Assembly: GCA_003601695.1 (NCBI GenBank)
Contig: PIYH01000032.1
Coordinates: 1 to 11,981 of the forward strand
Source of the DNA: Candidatus Bathyarchaeota archaeon
GTDB lineage: Archaea > Thermoproteota > Bathyarchaeia > Bathyarchaeales > DTEX01
DNA: 11,981 bases
Reading direction: 5' to 3'
The position numbers and the translations under genes were made by a program. Of the stretch, positions 1 to 6,559 are shown one piece after another. Numbering within the stretch: the stretch's first letter is position 1; the number at the start of each line of letters is the position of its first letter. Below the pieces are notes generated by a model. The model saw nothing but the letters and a program-made list of their open reading frames with translations, did not search any database and was not told the DNA's origin.

Positions 1-218
1 TGACTACAGCGACCCTTAAAGGTCCTAAAGCCCTTCAAGTTGTCTTCATAACACTTTCAGTACTCTTCTTCATTCTTGCCCTTGGAGAATTAACTGGAAT
101 CCCGGAAATAACGATCATCGGCGGTTATGGGGGAATCTTCTGCGGTTCATTAGCGATTTACCTGGCCATAGCTGATATACTTAACGAAACCTATGCAAAG
201 ACTGTTCTGCCAGTCTGA
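1..218 (+). CDS. GPR1/FUN34/YaaH (SatP-type) acetate transporter, 3' end only
   Basis: The reading frame starting at base 3 is open from the window edge to TGA at 216-218 and gives the last 71 residues of a membrane protein. Two hydrophobic helices are visible, one ending in LGELTG and one starting at ITIIGGYGGIFCGS. The end, ADILNETYAKTVLPV, matches the family's typical C-terminal ending (usually NE followed by a short segment and LP), which in SatP/YaaH proteins follows the sixth helix. The family moves acetate and related short carboxylates across the cytoplasmic membrane, probably with protons. The N-terminal four helices and the NPAPLGL-type signature lie outside the window, so function is assigned from the tail alone. 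The next firm gene on this strand begins about 330 bases downstream. Confidence 0.85.
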   Translation, partial: TTATLKGPKALQVVFITLSVLFFILALGELTGIPEITIIGGYGGIFCGSLAIYLAIADILNETYAKTVLPV

Positions 219-292
219 GAGCAACTATTCTCCTGCAAATTTTTCTGAAGTTAATCAAGCCTTTTTTCTATGGCATCTCTAACACCTTATTT

Positions 293-445
293 ATGTCTGG
301 TTATCTCCTAATTCTCTTTTTCACGGTCTCAGCTATCCAAAGAATGATCAATCATCTATTCTATAGGGATAAAAGAAAAATCAGGCTGGAATTAACTGAG
401 AAAAGAGGCGTTATTGCCGCTTTATTTCGAAAAAATAGCAATTAA
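293..445 (+). CDS. possible 50-aa single-helix membrane peptide
   Basis: An ATG at 293 opens 50 codons ending in TAA at 443-445. The peptide has one hydrophobic helix at the N-terminus (MSGYLLILFFTVSAIQ), then a strongly basic tail with YRDKRKIRLELTEKR and ends in FRKNSN, the pattern of a type I or II membrane peptide with a cytoplasmic basic side. The frame is also open upstream to about base 190, without another usual start codon. No Shine-Dalgarno sequence precedes the ATG and I do not recognise a family, so this could be chance. It is the only coding-like item in the 219-533 interval; the rest of that interval is AT-rich DNA leading into the promoter at 481-497. Confidence 0.3.
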   Translation: MSGYLLILFFTVSAIQRMINHLFYRDKRKIRLELTEKRGVIAALFRKNSN

Positions 446-480
446 TCTTAAAACGGTTTGAAAAATATGAATTGCCATAT

Positions 481-497
481 CGAAAGCTTTTTAAATA
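481..497 (+). promoter_or_regulatory. archaeal BRE plus TATA box for the beta-propeller gene
   Basis: CGAAAGC at 481-487 resembles the purine-rich B recognition element, and it is followed directly by TTTTTAAATA at 488-497. Transcription would be expected about 25 bases beyond the box centre, near 518-520, giving a leader of roughly 15 to 30 bases depending on which start codon is used. This is one of the cleanest archaeal promoters in the window. Confidence 0.7.
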
Positions 498-548
498 ACG
501 TTCTTTCATGAAAGATTTTAAGATCGAAGATGCTTGTTGGTGAAGTTA

Positions 549-1310
549 GTGTCAGATGAGGAGTGGCATATAGAAAGAGAGGAATTTTTTATTGGCGGGC
601 AGGGAATAACAAAAAGTAAGCACCACTGGTATTTAACAGTTACCCATTGGCAGCTCGCGAAAGATTTTCCTCTTAAGATTTGGCGTGAAGGATACATCTA
701 TAAGATCGACTGCGTCACTAACAAGATAGTTTCCCACAAGAAGATTCCTTTCCAAGAATCCAGATATGATCATGTTGGAGATGTAGACTACTTCAATGGT
801 CTCATTTATCTATCCCTTGAAGATGTGATATACTCCCGGCCAAGGATCCTGATATGCAACGAGGATCTATCTACATACGACTATGCTGACCTAGTTGACC
901 AAACGCACATGCCTTGGTGCGTAATTAACCCGGAGAGCGGCTTGTTACTCTCTTCCGAGTTCGACTTCGTAAAGTATATTAATTTCTATGAAATCAAGCC
1001 AGACCACTCTGCTAAGCTAGTTGATAAGCTTGGGCTTTCTAGAACTTTACGTAAGGTGCAGGGAGGTTGCATACATGAAGACAGCTTATATGTATCCTGT
1101 GATGATGACGTGAAAGGGATTTATAGGATAGACTTGAAATCCGGCAATGTCTACGTGATGCTTGAGACAAGAATACCCTATGAGATGGAGGGAATTTGTG
1201 CAGATTTTCTCGAGAATCCAATCTTCCATTTCATAGATCATGAAGGCCATCTTTATCACGCTCAAAAAGTGAGGAGGCCACTTTACGCGATGGCGAATGC
1301 CACGCGTTAA
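549..1310 (+). CDS. beta-propeller-like protein of unknown function
   Basis: About 253 residues, no signal peptide or membrane helix, so probably cytoplasmic. Short beta-strand repeats of the type G-x-(I/L)-Y-x-(I/L/C) recur through the protein (GYIYKIDC, GLIYLSLED, DSLYVSCDD, GIYRIDL, GHLYHAQ), which is the look of a beta-propeller. Conserved-looking patches are HVGDVDYFNG near residue 75, MPWCVINPESG near 121 and EMEGICAD near 213; clusters of this kind often line the central channel of lactonase- or phytase-like propellers, but I cannot name a substrate. The frame is closed upstream by TAA at 519-521. Candidate starts are TTG at 534 and 537 and GTG at 540 and 549; I chose GTG 549 because GGTGA at 539-543 sits five bases before it. 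It appears to be a single-gene unit behind the BRE/TATA at 481-497. The following 1311-1606 is AT-rich and holds nothing I can identify. Confidence 0.7.
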   Translation: MSDEEWHIEREEFFIGGQGITKSKHHWYLTVTHWQLAKDFPLKIWREGYIYKIDCVTNKIVSHKKIPFQESRYDHVGDVDYFNGLIYLSLEDVIYSRPRILICNEDLSTYDYADLVDQTHMPWCVINPESGLLLSSEFDFVKYINFYEIKPDHSAKLVDKLGLSRTLRKVQGGCIHEDSLYVSCDDDVKGIYRIDLKSGNVYVMLETRIPYEMEGICADFLENPIFHFIDHEGHLYHAQKVRRPLYAMANATR

Positions 1311-1606
1311 TCTTTCCTCCTTCCATTTTTAACGCTTTCTATCTCAGAGACTTTTCATCCTTTCTTGGAGAAAAATAATTTTTCAATGGAGAAAACGAGG
1401 TTAGAGTAGACTAGTGAAAAATTAAAAACTATTCCGAAAGAATTGTAAAGAATTTTGATAGGATTTCAATGGGTTTAATAAACCATTTTTGATCATGAAT
1501 TGTTATGAACTTCATTTTTCTACCACTCTAAAATGAGATTTTCAGCACAGAAAGGATTGCATAACTCTCCAATATCTCTTTTTAATTTTTTATCGCATGC
1601 TTAAGT

Positions 1607-1948
1607 TTATTTTCCTATAACTACTATAGGTTGAAGCCCAAGCATCTCAGCCACACGAGTCAAAGTTGATATCCAATCTCCATAAACCATGACGCTATGG
1701 TGACTTGAGATTTTCTGAACGTAATCTCTAACATTAGGCATCTTCACCCAAGCTGAGAAGCGGCAGTGAACTGAGTCTTCAACCTTTTCGACATCAGCCA
1801 AAATATAAAGGCTGAACCATAAGGGGGACGTAACGAACTCATCTTAACATCCAACAATAATCATTCCTCCGATATCCAAAATGGATACTCTAGGTTTTTC
1901 CTCAGGATCTATTAACTTTTCAGAAGAGTGTAAGAAGCTCAAGCCCTT
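1607..1948 (-). pseudogene. C-terminal remnant of a FucI/AraA-like sugar isomerase
   Basis: One minus-strand frame reads as a continuous protein end of about 113 codons, broken by an in-frame TAA at 1844-1846. Before the stop it contains KLIDPEEKPRVSILDIGGM; after it DEFVTSPLW and near the end SSHHSVMVYGDW followed by AEMLGLQPIVVIGK. In L-fucose/L-arabinose isomerase-like proteins (COG2407 type, about 400-500 residues) the C-terminal domain carries a metal-binding histidine in a similar H-H-x3-V-x-G-D context. The family converts aldoses such as L-fucose or D-arabinose to ketoses. The N-terminal three quarters of the gene is missing: the frame closes at TAG 1949-1951 and then runs antisense-overlap-free into the 3' end of the neighbouring membrane-protein gene, so a deletion probably fused the two. 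Family assignment is from motif memory, not a search. Confidence 0.6.
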
Positions 1949-2274
1949 CTAGGCTTTATCACTTCATATAATATTACTAGGGAATAGGTTAGTAGAATAG
2001 TTGCAGCTACATCTATTGGGACTCTAATGTAGTATATCGCTGATTCCTCCAATATACCTAGTAGTATAAGCATGCTAACGAGTCTTCCAGAAGCAAATAT
2101 TGTGAAACCTGCAATAAGCACCTTAAGCGACTTTATTGTGTCTCTCCTTCTGAGGAATAATCTAGCTATGGAATAATCTGTTCTCCGCATTGATGAAGAG
2201 TATACTTTGAATGTTAAGTAGGACGCTATAGTTGAAGCGAAGATTCCGACAAGCACTGGATTCAAATATTCCAT
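1939..2274 (-). CDS. small three-helix membrane protein (second of a paralogous pair)
   Basis: 111 residues from ATG at 2274 to TGA at 1939-1941. Predicted helices: about 6-22 (VLVGIFASTIASYLTF), 50-75 (LKVLIAGFTIFASGRLVSML) and 83-105 (VPIDVAATILLTYSLVILY). A basic loop, RLFLRRRDTIKSLK, separates the first two helices. The longest frame begins at TTG 2292, but the ATG is preferred because GAGGAG, the last codons of the upstream gene, lies about ten bases before it and the ATG follows that gene's stop by seven bases. The arrangement means translational coupling with the upstream gene at 2282-2593. Architecture and loop sequence match that neighbour, so I read the two as duplicates. They recall the short three-helix archaeal membrane proteins found near regulators (DUF7521-like), but that link is a guess. 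Function unknown. Confidence 0.7.
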   Translation of the reverse strand: MEYLNPVLVGIFASTIASYLTFKVYSSSMRRTDYSIARLFLRRRDTIKSLKVLIAGFTIFASGRLVSMLILLGILEESAIYYIRVPIDVAATILLTYSLVILYEVIKPRRA

Positions 2275-2281
2275 GGCACCT

Positions 2282-2593
2282 TTACTCCTCAAGCGTGAGC
2301 TTTAAGTTCCTTAGAGATAATAAAAGCAGAATTAGAGCTAGTATGCTTACCAGCCCAACTGATATTCTCAAGGCTTCATGATTTGTTATCCACCATAAAT
2401 ACAATAGTGCAGCCATCATCATGCATGAAAGGGAGAAGAAAAAAAGGTTCTTAAGGAATTTCAGAAAGACTTCGCTTCTAAGGAAGATTCTTGAAGAAGA
2501 AATGTTGACGTTTCTCATCTTAGAAACAATCTTCGCAGAATAAAACAGGATTTGTAAGCCTAAAATTAAGTAGACGATTTCTCTGAAAGCCAT
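2282..2593 (-). CDS. small three-helix membrane protein (first of a paralogous pair)
   Basis: 103 residues if started at ATG 2593 (MAFREIVYL). Helices: about 5-22, 47-69 (NLFFFSLSCMMMAALLYLWW) and 77-95 (VGLVSILALILLLLSL). The loop between helices 1 and 2 reads SRIFLRSEVFLKFLKNL, closely parallel to ARLFLRRRDTIKSLKVL in the next gene. The open frame extends to an ATG at 2659, but the TATA box at 2644-2656 overlaps that start, so transcription would begin downstream of it. A strong Shine-Dalgarno-like GAGGAGGAG at 2614-2622 lies 20 bases before ATG 2593, farther than normal, with no usual in-frame start in between, so the true start is uncertain. It ends in LTLEE with TAA at 2282-2284, just ahead of its paralogue. 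Function unknown; location is the cytoplasmic membrane. Confidence 0.7.
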   Translation of the reverse strand: MAFREIVYLILGLQILFYSAKIVSKMRNVNISSSRIFLRSEVFLKFLKNLFFFSLSCMMMAALLYLWWITNHEALRISVGLVSILALILLLLSLRNLKLTLEE

Positions 2594-2643
2594 AAAATAG
2601 TCTGTCGTCCTTACTCCTCCTCTATATTCTTTTATATTGAAAA

Positions 2644-2656
2644 GGATATTTAAAAA
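2644..2656 (-). promoter_or_regulatory. TATA box for the small membrane-protein pair
   Basis: On the minus strand the sequence reads TTTTTAAATATCC, a good archaeal TATA box. Transcription would start near 2625, upstream of the GAGGAGGAG at 2614-2622. The 2660-2976 interval behind it contains no complete gene; only the short frame at 2795-2923 looks coding-like. Confidence 0.55.
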
Positions 2657-2794
2657 CAAAATAAAATATTAATGGATGATCCACCCTGGTTTTTAGATTT
2701 CTAAATGTATCCAGTTCCTTTGTCGAGAATATACATCTCTCTTATTCACATTTATGATGTTCCTTCTACATCATTTTAAGCGCATGCTGATGGT

Positions 2795-2923
2795 TTATTT
2801 CTTATAACTAATCAGACTTTGCATATCCTCAAATGAAGCCTTTACATCCATCTCTGCGATCTTTCTAACCTTTTGAGGCTGAATCCAATAACACGAGGCT
2901 TTTCTGCCAAGTACTAATTTAAG
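2795..2923 (-). pseudogene. short coding-like remnant, family unknown
   Basis: A 42-codon minus-strand frame runs from just after TAA 2924-2926 to TAA at 2795-2797. It has no start codon near its beginning; the composition is protein-like, with VLGRKASCYWIQPQKV followed by RKIAEMDVKASFEDM and ending LISYKK. It looks like the C-terminal tail of a soluble protein whose remainder is gone. I do not recognise the family and a chance frame is possible. It lies downstream of the deacetylase-like gene on the same strand. Confidence 0.25.
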
Positions 2924-2976
2924 TTAACTAGTTATGGTTATGAGGATCCACATTAGAAGATATGTATTTCCCCAAG

Positions 2977-5058
2977 CTAGTAGCGCCTCTTTACGAGAAG
3001 AATTAAGACTGCTAAGAGGAATATTACCAACAAGCCTATGAGAAAACCTTTAAGATACTCATACGCTCCGGCCTCTTCTCTAGGAATCTCCACAGCTTTG
3101 AAGGTTACATATCCTATTAAAGTATTTCCGCAGGTTTTCAAGCTAATTCTTGTATCATTCACGTAGACATTGAAACCTTTAGGTACACATATTCTAGCTC
3201 TATTATCCCATATCCGCGAAGTATTCAGAAATATATTTTCATCTTCTATAGCCGCTGAGAGAATTCTACATGAGGTTACGTGAATAATGTGAGGGATCCG
3301 CGGCTCTCCATACCTTATCTTGAACTCGTAAACTCCATGGCTCAGCTCCGGAAGAATGACACAATCATCAGAGAAGAGAGGATAAGCTCTATTCATAAAC
3401 TCTACGTAGCCTATATGATCCCCATCGACTCTCAGGCACATGCATGAAGTATATTGAAGATATTTCTGAGGCACATCTGATACGTCTACGTGAACATTGA
3501 CTCCTCCAAGCGTGTAGGAAACTTTAAGCCTTATGCTTCTCCAAGCTTCGAATCTACGGATGAACTCCCCAGCCGTCATAGGAGAAACGTCGAACCTCCC
3601 AGCATACTCGTATCTTAAAACTTCAAGGAAAACCTTCAATCTCGTCTCGTTAATTAAGCTGTAGTCATGCCATAAGAGAATGTAAGGCGCCGAATGCCCT
3701 AGGGCATAGAATCTGTTAAAGTTTTCCTTCTCAATCTTTAGAGCCTCTTTAGGGCTACTCTTAGAATAGTCAAAGTAGTAGAAGTCAGATTTTGTGCTTC
3801 TCCAGAATGTGAATATCGAGCCTTCTCCGAGGGGCTGTACACCAACCATGCGGAGGAATGGATCAGCAAATGTTTGGATGAGATATTTATAGCCTGCCTC
3901 CTTCACGAGGGAGTAATGCTCTATTGGGAACATTCCATCTGGAATTTGGAAACCCTTAACCTCAGTTAGGTTTTCAGCGATATCCCTGTAGCTCTGCCTG
4001 AGCTCAGATAGGATCTTCTCCTCGCTCGTTACTTTCGCCCATATCGGGTGATGCACTGTGTGGCTTGTAAACTCCACGCCTGCGTCGATTGAGGCTTCAA
4101 ATAATTCCTTTAGAAACATCCAGTCAATATGACTCTTAAATTCGCTGTAGTTTCCCGTTATAAGCGCCCAAGAAAAGGGAAAGCAGGTCTCCTCCGACTC
4201 CTTTAGAAGCAAGCGTAGAGCCCTTCCAGTAGCAATCCTGTCAGCAGACCAATCTGCATCCACATTAAGCATCCATATTACTCTCCCGCATGCTAAGTTC
4301 AAACCTATGGGAGTATGTTCCCCGAAGACCCCCCACTGAATCGACCTGAGTAAAAAGTTCGTTTTCTGGAAGAGGCTGTTTGAGGCTTGAAGAGTAAGGA
4401 GTACAACTCGCCCATAACCATACTTCGAAGCAGCAGCTAATACATCTCCAACGTTAGACCGTAAAAGAATGGATGCGTTAGAGGCTGGATCCAGAATTAG
4501 ATAGTCGTAGTTTTTATCTTCAATCTCTATTTTCTCAGCGAAGTCCCTCGTTATCATGTGGCTCCCAGCTCTAACATAAAAAGATCTTCCAGTTCTGAAG
4601 GATACATGTAGCGAACCGAAGATTTCACTGTAAAATTTTATCCATTCATCGGAGTAGACGAGGGAGCCTTCCCTCTCAGCAACGGGAATTCCAAAGCTGA
4701 TAAGGGCTCCTCCAGATATAACCCACCTGCCAAGTTTATCTATGAATCCTTCTGATAAATTAAGCCAGCGTGCACTTGGAAAAATCAGACATGAGTATCT
4801 CGAAAGATTCGTTGCACATAGTCTCTCCTCGCTGAGAACTACGTATGGAGTTCCAGCGAGCAACAAACAATATTGAACAGCCAGCAGAGCGTAGTGTGCA
4901 TCAACAACGCTGATTTGGCTTGCCCTAGGAGAATAGACTATAGCAACGGGCTTAACATCTAATTCAATATAATCTTCAGAGCTCTTCACTTGATGTATGC
5001 TTGCGTCATTAAGAAGCAAAAGGAGTATTGCGACGCTTAAGAGGAGCTTTTTGAGCAT
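2977..5058 (-). CDS. exported, membrane-anchored polysaccharide-deacetylase-like protein
   Basis: 693 residues. Residues 1-26 form a signal peptide (KK, then a leucine-rich core), and 668-688 form a C-terminal helix followed by KRRY, so the bulk lies outside the cell. Residues about 35-245 resemble a class I glutamine-amidotransferase-like or beta-galactosidase trimerisation-type domain (AIVYSPRASQIS, LIFPSARWLN, GRWVISGGALISFG, KYGYGRVVLLTLQ). Residues about 258-500 carry NodB deacetylase motifs: NVDADW with D267/D269, SHTVHHP with H333 and H337 four apart as in metal-binding motif 2, QIPDG at 371-375 where the family normally has R-x-P, and LLWHDY with H464. The rest (about 505-660) is beta-rich and contains several cysteines. 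NodB enzymes remove N- or O-acetyl groups from glycans; the likely substrate is an envelope polysaccharide or glycoprotein glycan. The Arg-to-Gln change at motif 3 makes activity uncertain. Translation starts at ATG 5058 without a Shine-Dalgarno sequence. It stands alone, beside small membrane-protein genes on the same strand. Confidence 0.75.
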   Translation of the reverse strand: MLKKLLLSVAILLLLLNDASIHQVKSSEDYIELDVKPVAIVYSPRASQISVVDAHYALLAVQYCLLLAGTPYVVLSEERLCATNLSRYSCLIFPSARWLNLSEGFIDKLGRWVISGGALISFGIPVAEREGSLVYSDEWIKFYSEIFGSLHVSFRTGRSFYVRAGSHMITRDFAEKIEIEDKNYDYLILDPASNASILLRSNVGDVLAAASKYGYGRVVLLTLQASNSLFQKTNFLLRSIQWGVFGEHTPIGLNLACGRVIWMLNVDADWSADRIATGRALRLLLKESEETCFPFSWALITGNYSEFKSHIDWMFLKELFEASIDAGVEFTSHTVHHPIWAKVTSEEKILSELRQSYRDIAENLTEVKGFQIPDGMFPIEHYSLVKEAGYKYLIQTFADPFLRMVGVQPLGEGSIFTFWRSTKSDFYYFDYSKSSPKEALKIEKENFNRFYALGHSAPYILLWHDYSLINETRLKVFLEVLRYEYAGRFDVSPMTAGEFIRRFEAWRSIRLKVSYTLGGVNVHVDVSDVPQKYLQYTSCMCLRVDGDHIGYVEFMNRAYPLFSDDCVILPELSHGVYEFKIRYGEPRIPHIIHVTSCRILSAAIEDENIFLNTSRIWDNRARICVPKGFNVYVNDTRISLKTCGNTLIGYVTFKAVEIPREEAGAYEYLKGFLIGLLVIFLLAVLILLVKRRY

Positions 5059-5144
5059 CTATATCATTTATTAATCATTAGTGAAGACTAATTTATGCTT
5101 TTGTGGAATAATCAACTTTTTATCTTCTTCTCTGTTACTTTTTG

Positions 5145-5779
5145 GTTAGGGTTAGGTGTCTGTGGACTAGGTTGGTTGATGAGCGGCTTATAAGGCAGGA
5201 TGATCTCCTCCTCTTCATCCTTAATTTCTTTGAGAGTTATTATCGCGAGCTTAGGAAAGCTAAAACGTTATGGAAGAGTCTATGAGCACTACGGCTCAAA
5301 GGTTCACCACATTACTGAAGGAGAAGAAGACAGGGACGGTTATTGAGCCCCATAGGAACAGCCGATTAGATGCCATCTTCATCCTTGCCGGTGGGGGTGG
5401 ATTGAAAGGCTATGTGCCATCTGGCAATGTTGAGACTGAAATAACCTTGAAGATCGTAGGGAGACGCGTCTCCGAGGGCTCAACTACATACACCGACTGC
5501 TTCAAGGCCTATGCAGACCTAAAGTGGGGCGGAGTACATGCACATATCCGTGAACCACTCGGCTAGTGAATGGGTTAGGGTGAATGCTACATTAACAACT
5601 ATGAGAATGAGGCATCACTTTCCCGACCTTGGCTCCCAGTTCACAGAAGCATATGCAAGGATAACATAATCCTATACCCAGACGGCCTTCAAGACATGGA
5701 GGACGTCAAGAGCCATGAAGCCCCCTAGAAGCCATCGAATAGAGCTTCTAATTTTAATAACGCTAATAAGTACCCTAAC
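5145..5779. repeat. candidate 8-bp terminal inverted repeats of a decayed insertion sequence
   Basis: GTTAGGGT at 5145-5152 is repeated in inverted orientation at 5772-5779 (ACCCTAAC). The 635-bp interval encloses all of the transposase-like remains. The match is short and could be coincidental; I saw no clear flanking target duplication. Confidence 0.25.
5166..5728 (+). pseudogene. degenerate DDE transposase (IS1/IS1595-like group)
   Basis: Pieces of one transposase can be read in changing frames. The segment 5175-5270 gives LIRQDDLLLFILNFFESY and then RELRKAKTLW before a frame shift near 5270. From there EESMSTTAQRFTTLLKEK continues to GSTTYTDCFKAYADLKWGG, where TD is the expected second catalytic aspartate, then HAHIREPLG and TAG at 5564-5566. 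The reading resumes in the neighbouring frame as SEWVRVNAT, then returns to give INNYENEASLSRPWLPVHR and SICKDNIILY, with the catalytic glutamate in NYENEAS, ending at TAG 5726-5728. At least three shifts plus stop codons make it non-functional, and the region between the first and second catalytic aspartates is shortened. The family is inferred from the spacing of the TD and H/N-x-E blocks; I am sure of transposase origin, not of the exact family. Confidence 0.7.
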
Positions 5780-5901
5780 AACCCAACAAAACGCCAGCCA
5801 CAAAATTCTTAGGTAAGAGCCGATCCCTTTACGTTGCATGTTTGCTAATCTTCATTGACAAGTTTTCTCTTACTTCCACAATAATTTTGCTGGCATGAGA
5901 G

Positions 5902-5914
5902 AATATATTTTTAA
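5902..5914 (+). promoter_or_regulatory. TATA box for the regulator operon
   Basis: AATATATTTTTAA lies about 38 bases before the ATG at 5952, placing the expected transcription start near 5933-5936. A weak Shine-Dalgarno-like AGGGG at 5939-5943 follows. The stretch from 5780 to 5900 holds nothing else I can identify. Confidence 0.5.
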
Positions 5915-5951
5915 GTTTGAAGTCATGTATGGTATCATAGGGGTTTAAAAA

Positions 5952-6134
5952 ATGCCGAAGACCGTAGCAAAAACGGAGGCGGAATACGTCTTCGTAAAGA
6001 TTCCGAAGAGTCTTCTAGACGAGGTTGACAAGGCTATCGGAAAACATGGATATAGATCGCGAACGGAGTTCATTAAGGATGCTATAAGAAACCTGCTAAG
6101 AGAGTATGGCGTGTATCGTTCTGAGAGCGAATAA
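5952..6134 (+). CDS. ribbon-helix-helix (CopG/MetJ-Arc fold) DNA-binding protein
   Basis: 60 residues. A beta strand at about 12-18 (YVFVKIP) is followed by two helices: SLLDEVDKAIGKHG and then RSRTEFIKDAIRNLLREYG. The S/T-R-T-E-F-I-x-D-A-I-R pattern at the second helix is characteristic of archaeal CopG-like regulators, which bind DNA as dimers by inserting the paired strands into the major groove; the turn Y-R-S-R-T is typical. Such proteins act as transcriptional repressors or antitoxins. No toxin-like gene follows; the next gene, 13 bases downstream on the same strand, is another probable regulator that carries a similar tail, so the pair probably works together or regulates itself. Target genes are unknown, but the operon converges on the rhomboid gene. 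Confidence 0.85.
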   Translation: MPKTVAKTEAEYVFVKIPKSLLDEVDKAIGKHGYRSRTEFIKDAIRNLLREYGVYRSESE

Positions 6135-6147
6135 GAGGAGCATAGCG

Positions 6148-6546
6148 ATGAGAACTTCTCTCCTTCTAGAGAAGCATCTAAAGAAGCAGCTTCTCGAGTT
6201 CATGGAGGATAGAGAGGAACCATTCAGCATCAGCTTACTAGTGAACTGCTGCCTGCAGCCAATCCCAGCGACGATGATCCGCGATATGCTTTGCAAGCTC
6301 GTTGATGAAGGCGAAGTGATCAGAATTGATGATGAGCGTTACATGGCGACGAGAGTATTGATGAAGAAGTGGCTAAGGCAGAAAATAAAGAGGAATGAGG
6401 AGGATGTGAACTTTGATGAGCTGGAAGTTCCCAGAAATCTCTTTAAGGAGATTTCAAAGCTACTAAGGGAGAGACCTGAACTGGGATATATTGATGAATC
6501 AGACTTCATAAGAGACGCTATTAGGCGAAGCCTATATAGGCGTTAG
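6148..6546 (+). CDS. winged-helix protein with an RHH-like C-terminal segment
   Basis: 132 residues from ATG 6148, chosen because GGAG at 6137-6140 is seven bases upstream and the ATG follows the previous stop by 13 bases; the longer frame from 6106 would overlap that gene. Residues about 5-65 look like a winged helix-turn-helix: LLLEKHLKKQLLEFMED, then SISLLVNCCLQPIPATMIRDMLCKLVDEGE and a wing IRIDDERYMAT. Residues about 90-130 read LEVPRNLFKEISKLL and then ESDFIRDAIRRSLYRR, which parallels KIPKSLLDEVDKAI and TEFIKDAIRNLLRE of the neighbouring RHH protein. The product is therefore a probable DNA-binding protein with two DNA-recognition or dimerisation modules. The stop at 6544-6546 is 13 bases from the stop of the convergent rhomboid gene, leaving little room for terminators. 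The precise regulon is unknown. Confidence 0.7.
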   Translation: MRTSLLLEKHLKKQLLEFMEDREEPFSISLLVNCCLQPIPATMIRDMLCKLVDEGEVIRIDDERYMATRVLMKKWLRQKIKRNEEDVNFDELEVPRNLFKEISKLLRERPELGYIDESDFIRDAIRRSLYRR

Positions 6547-6559
6547 AGAAACTAAAGCC

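Noticed and set aside
1039..1221. 60-codon minus-strand frame
   Set aside because: It is antisense to the beta-propeller gene and is explained by that gene's codon pattern.
1311..1606. gene in the interval after the beta-propeller gene
   Set aside because: All frames are broken by frequent stops, and the sequence is simply AT-rich.
5270..5566. 98-codon frame as an intact gene
   Set aside because: It is the central fragment of the decayed transposase; matching pieces continue before and after it in other frames.
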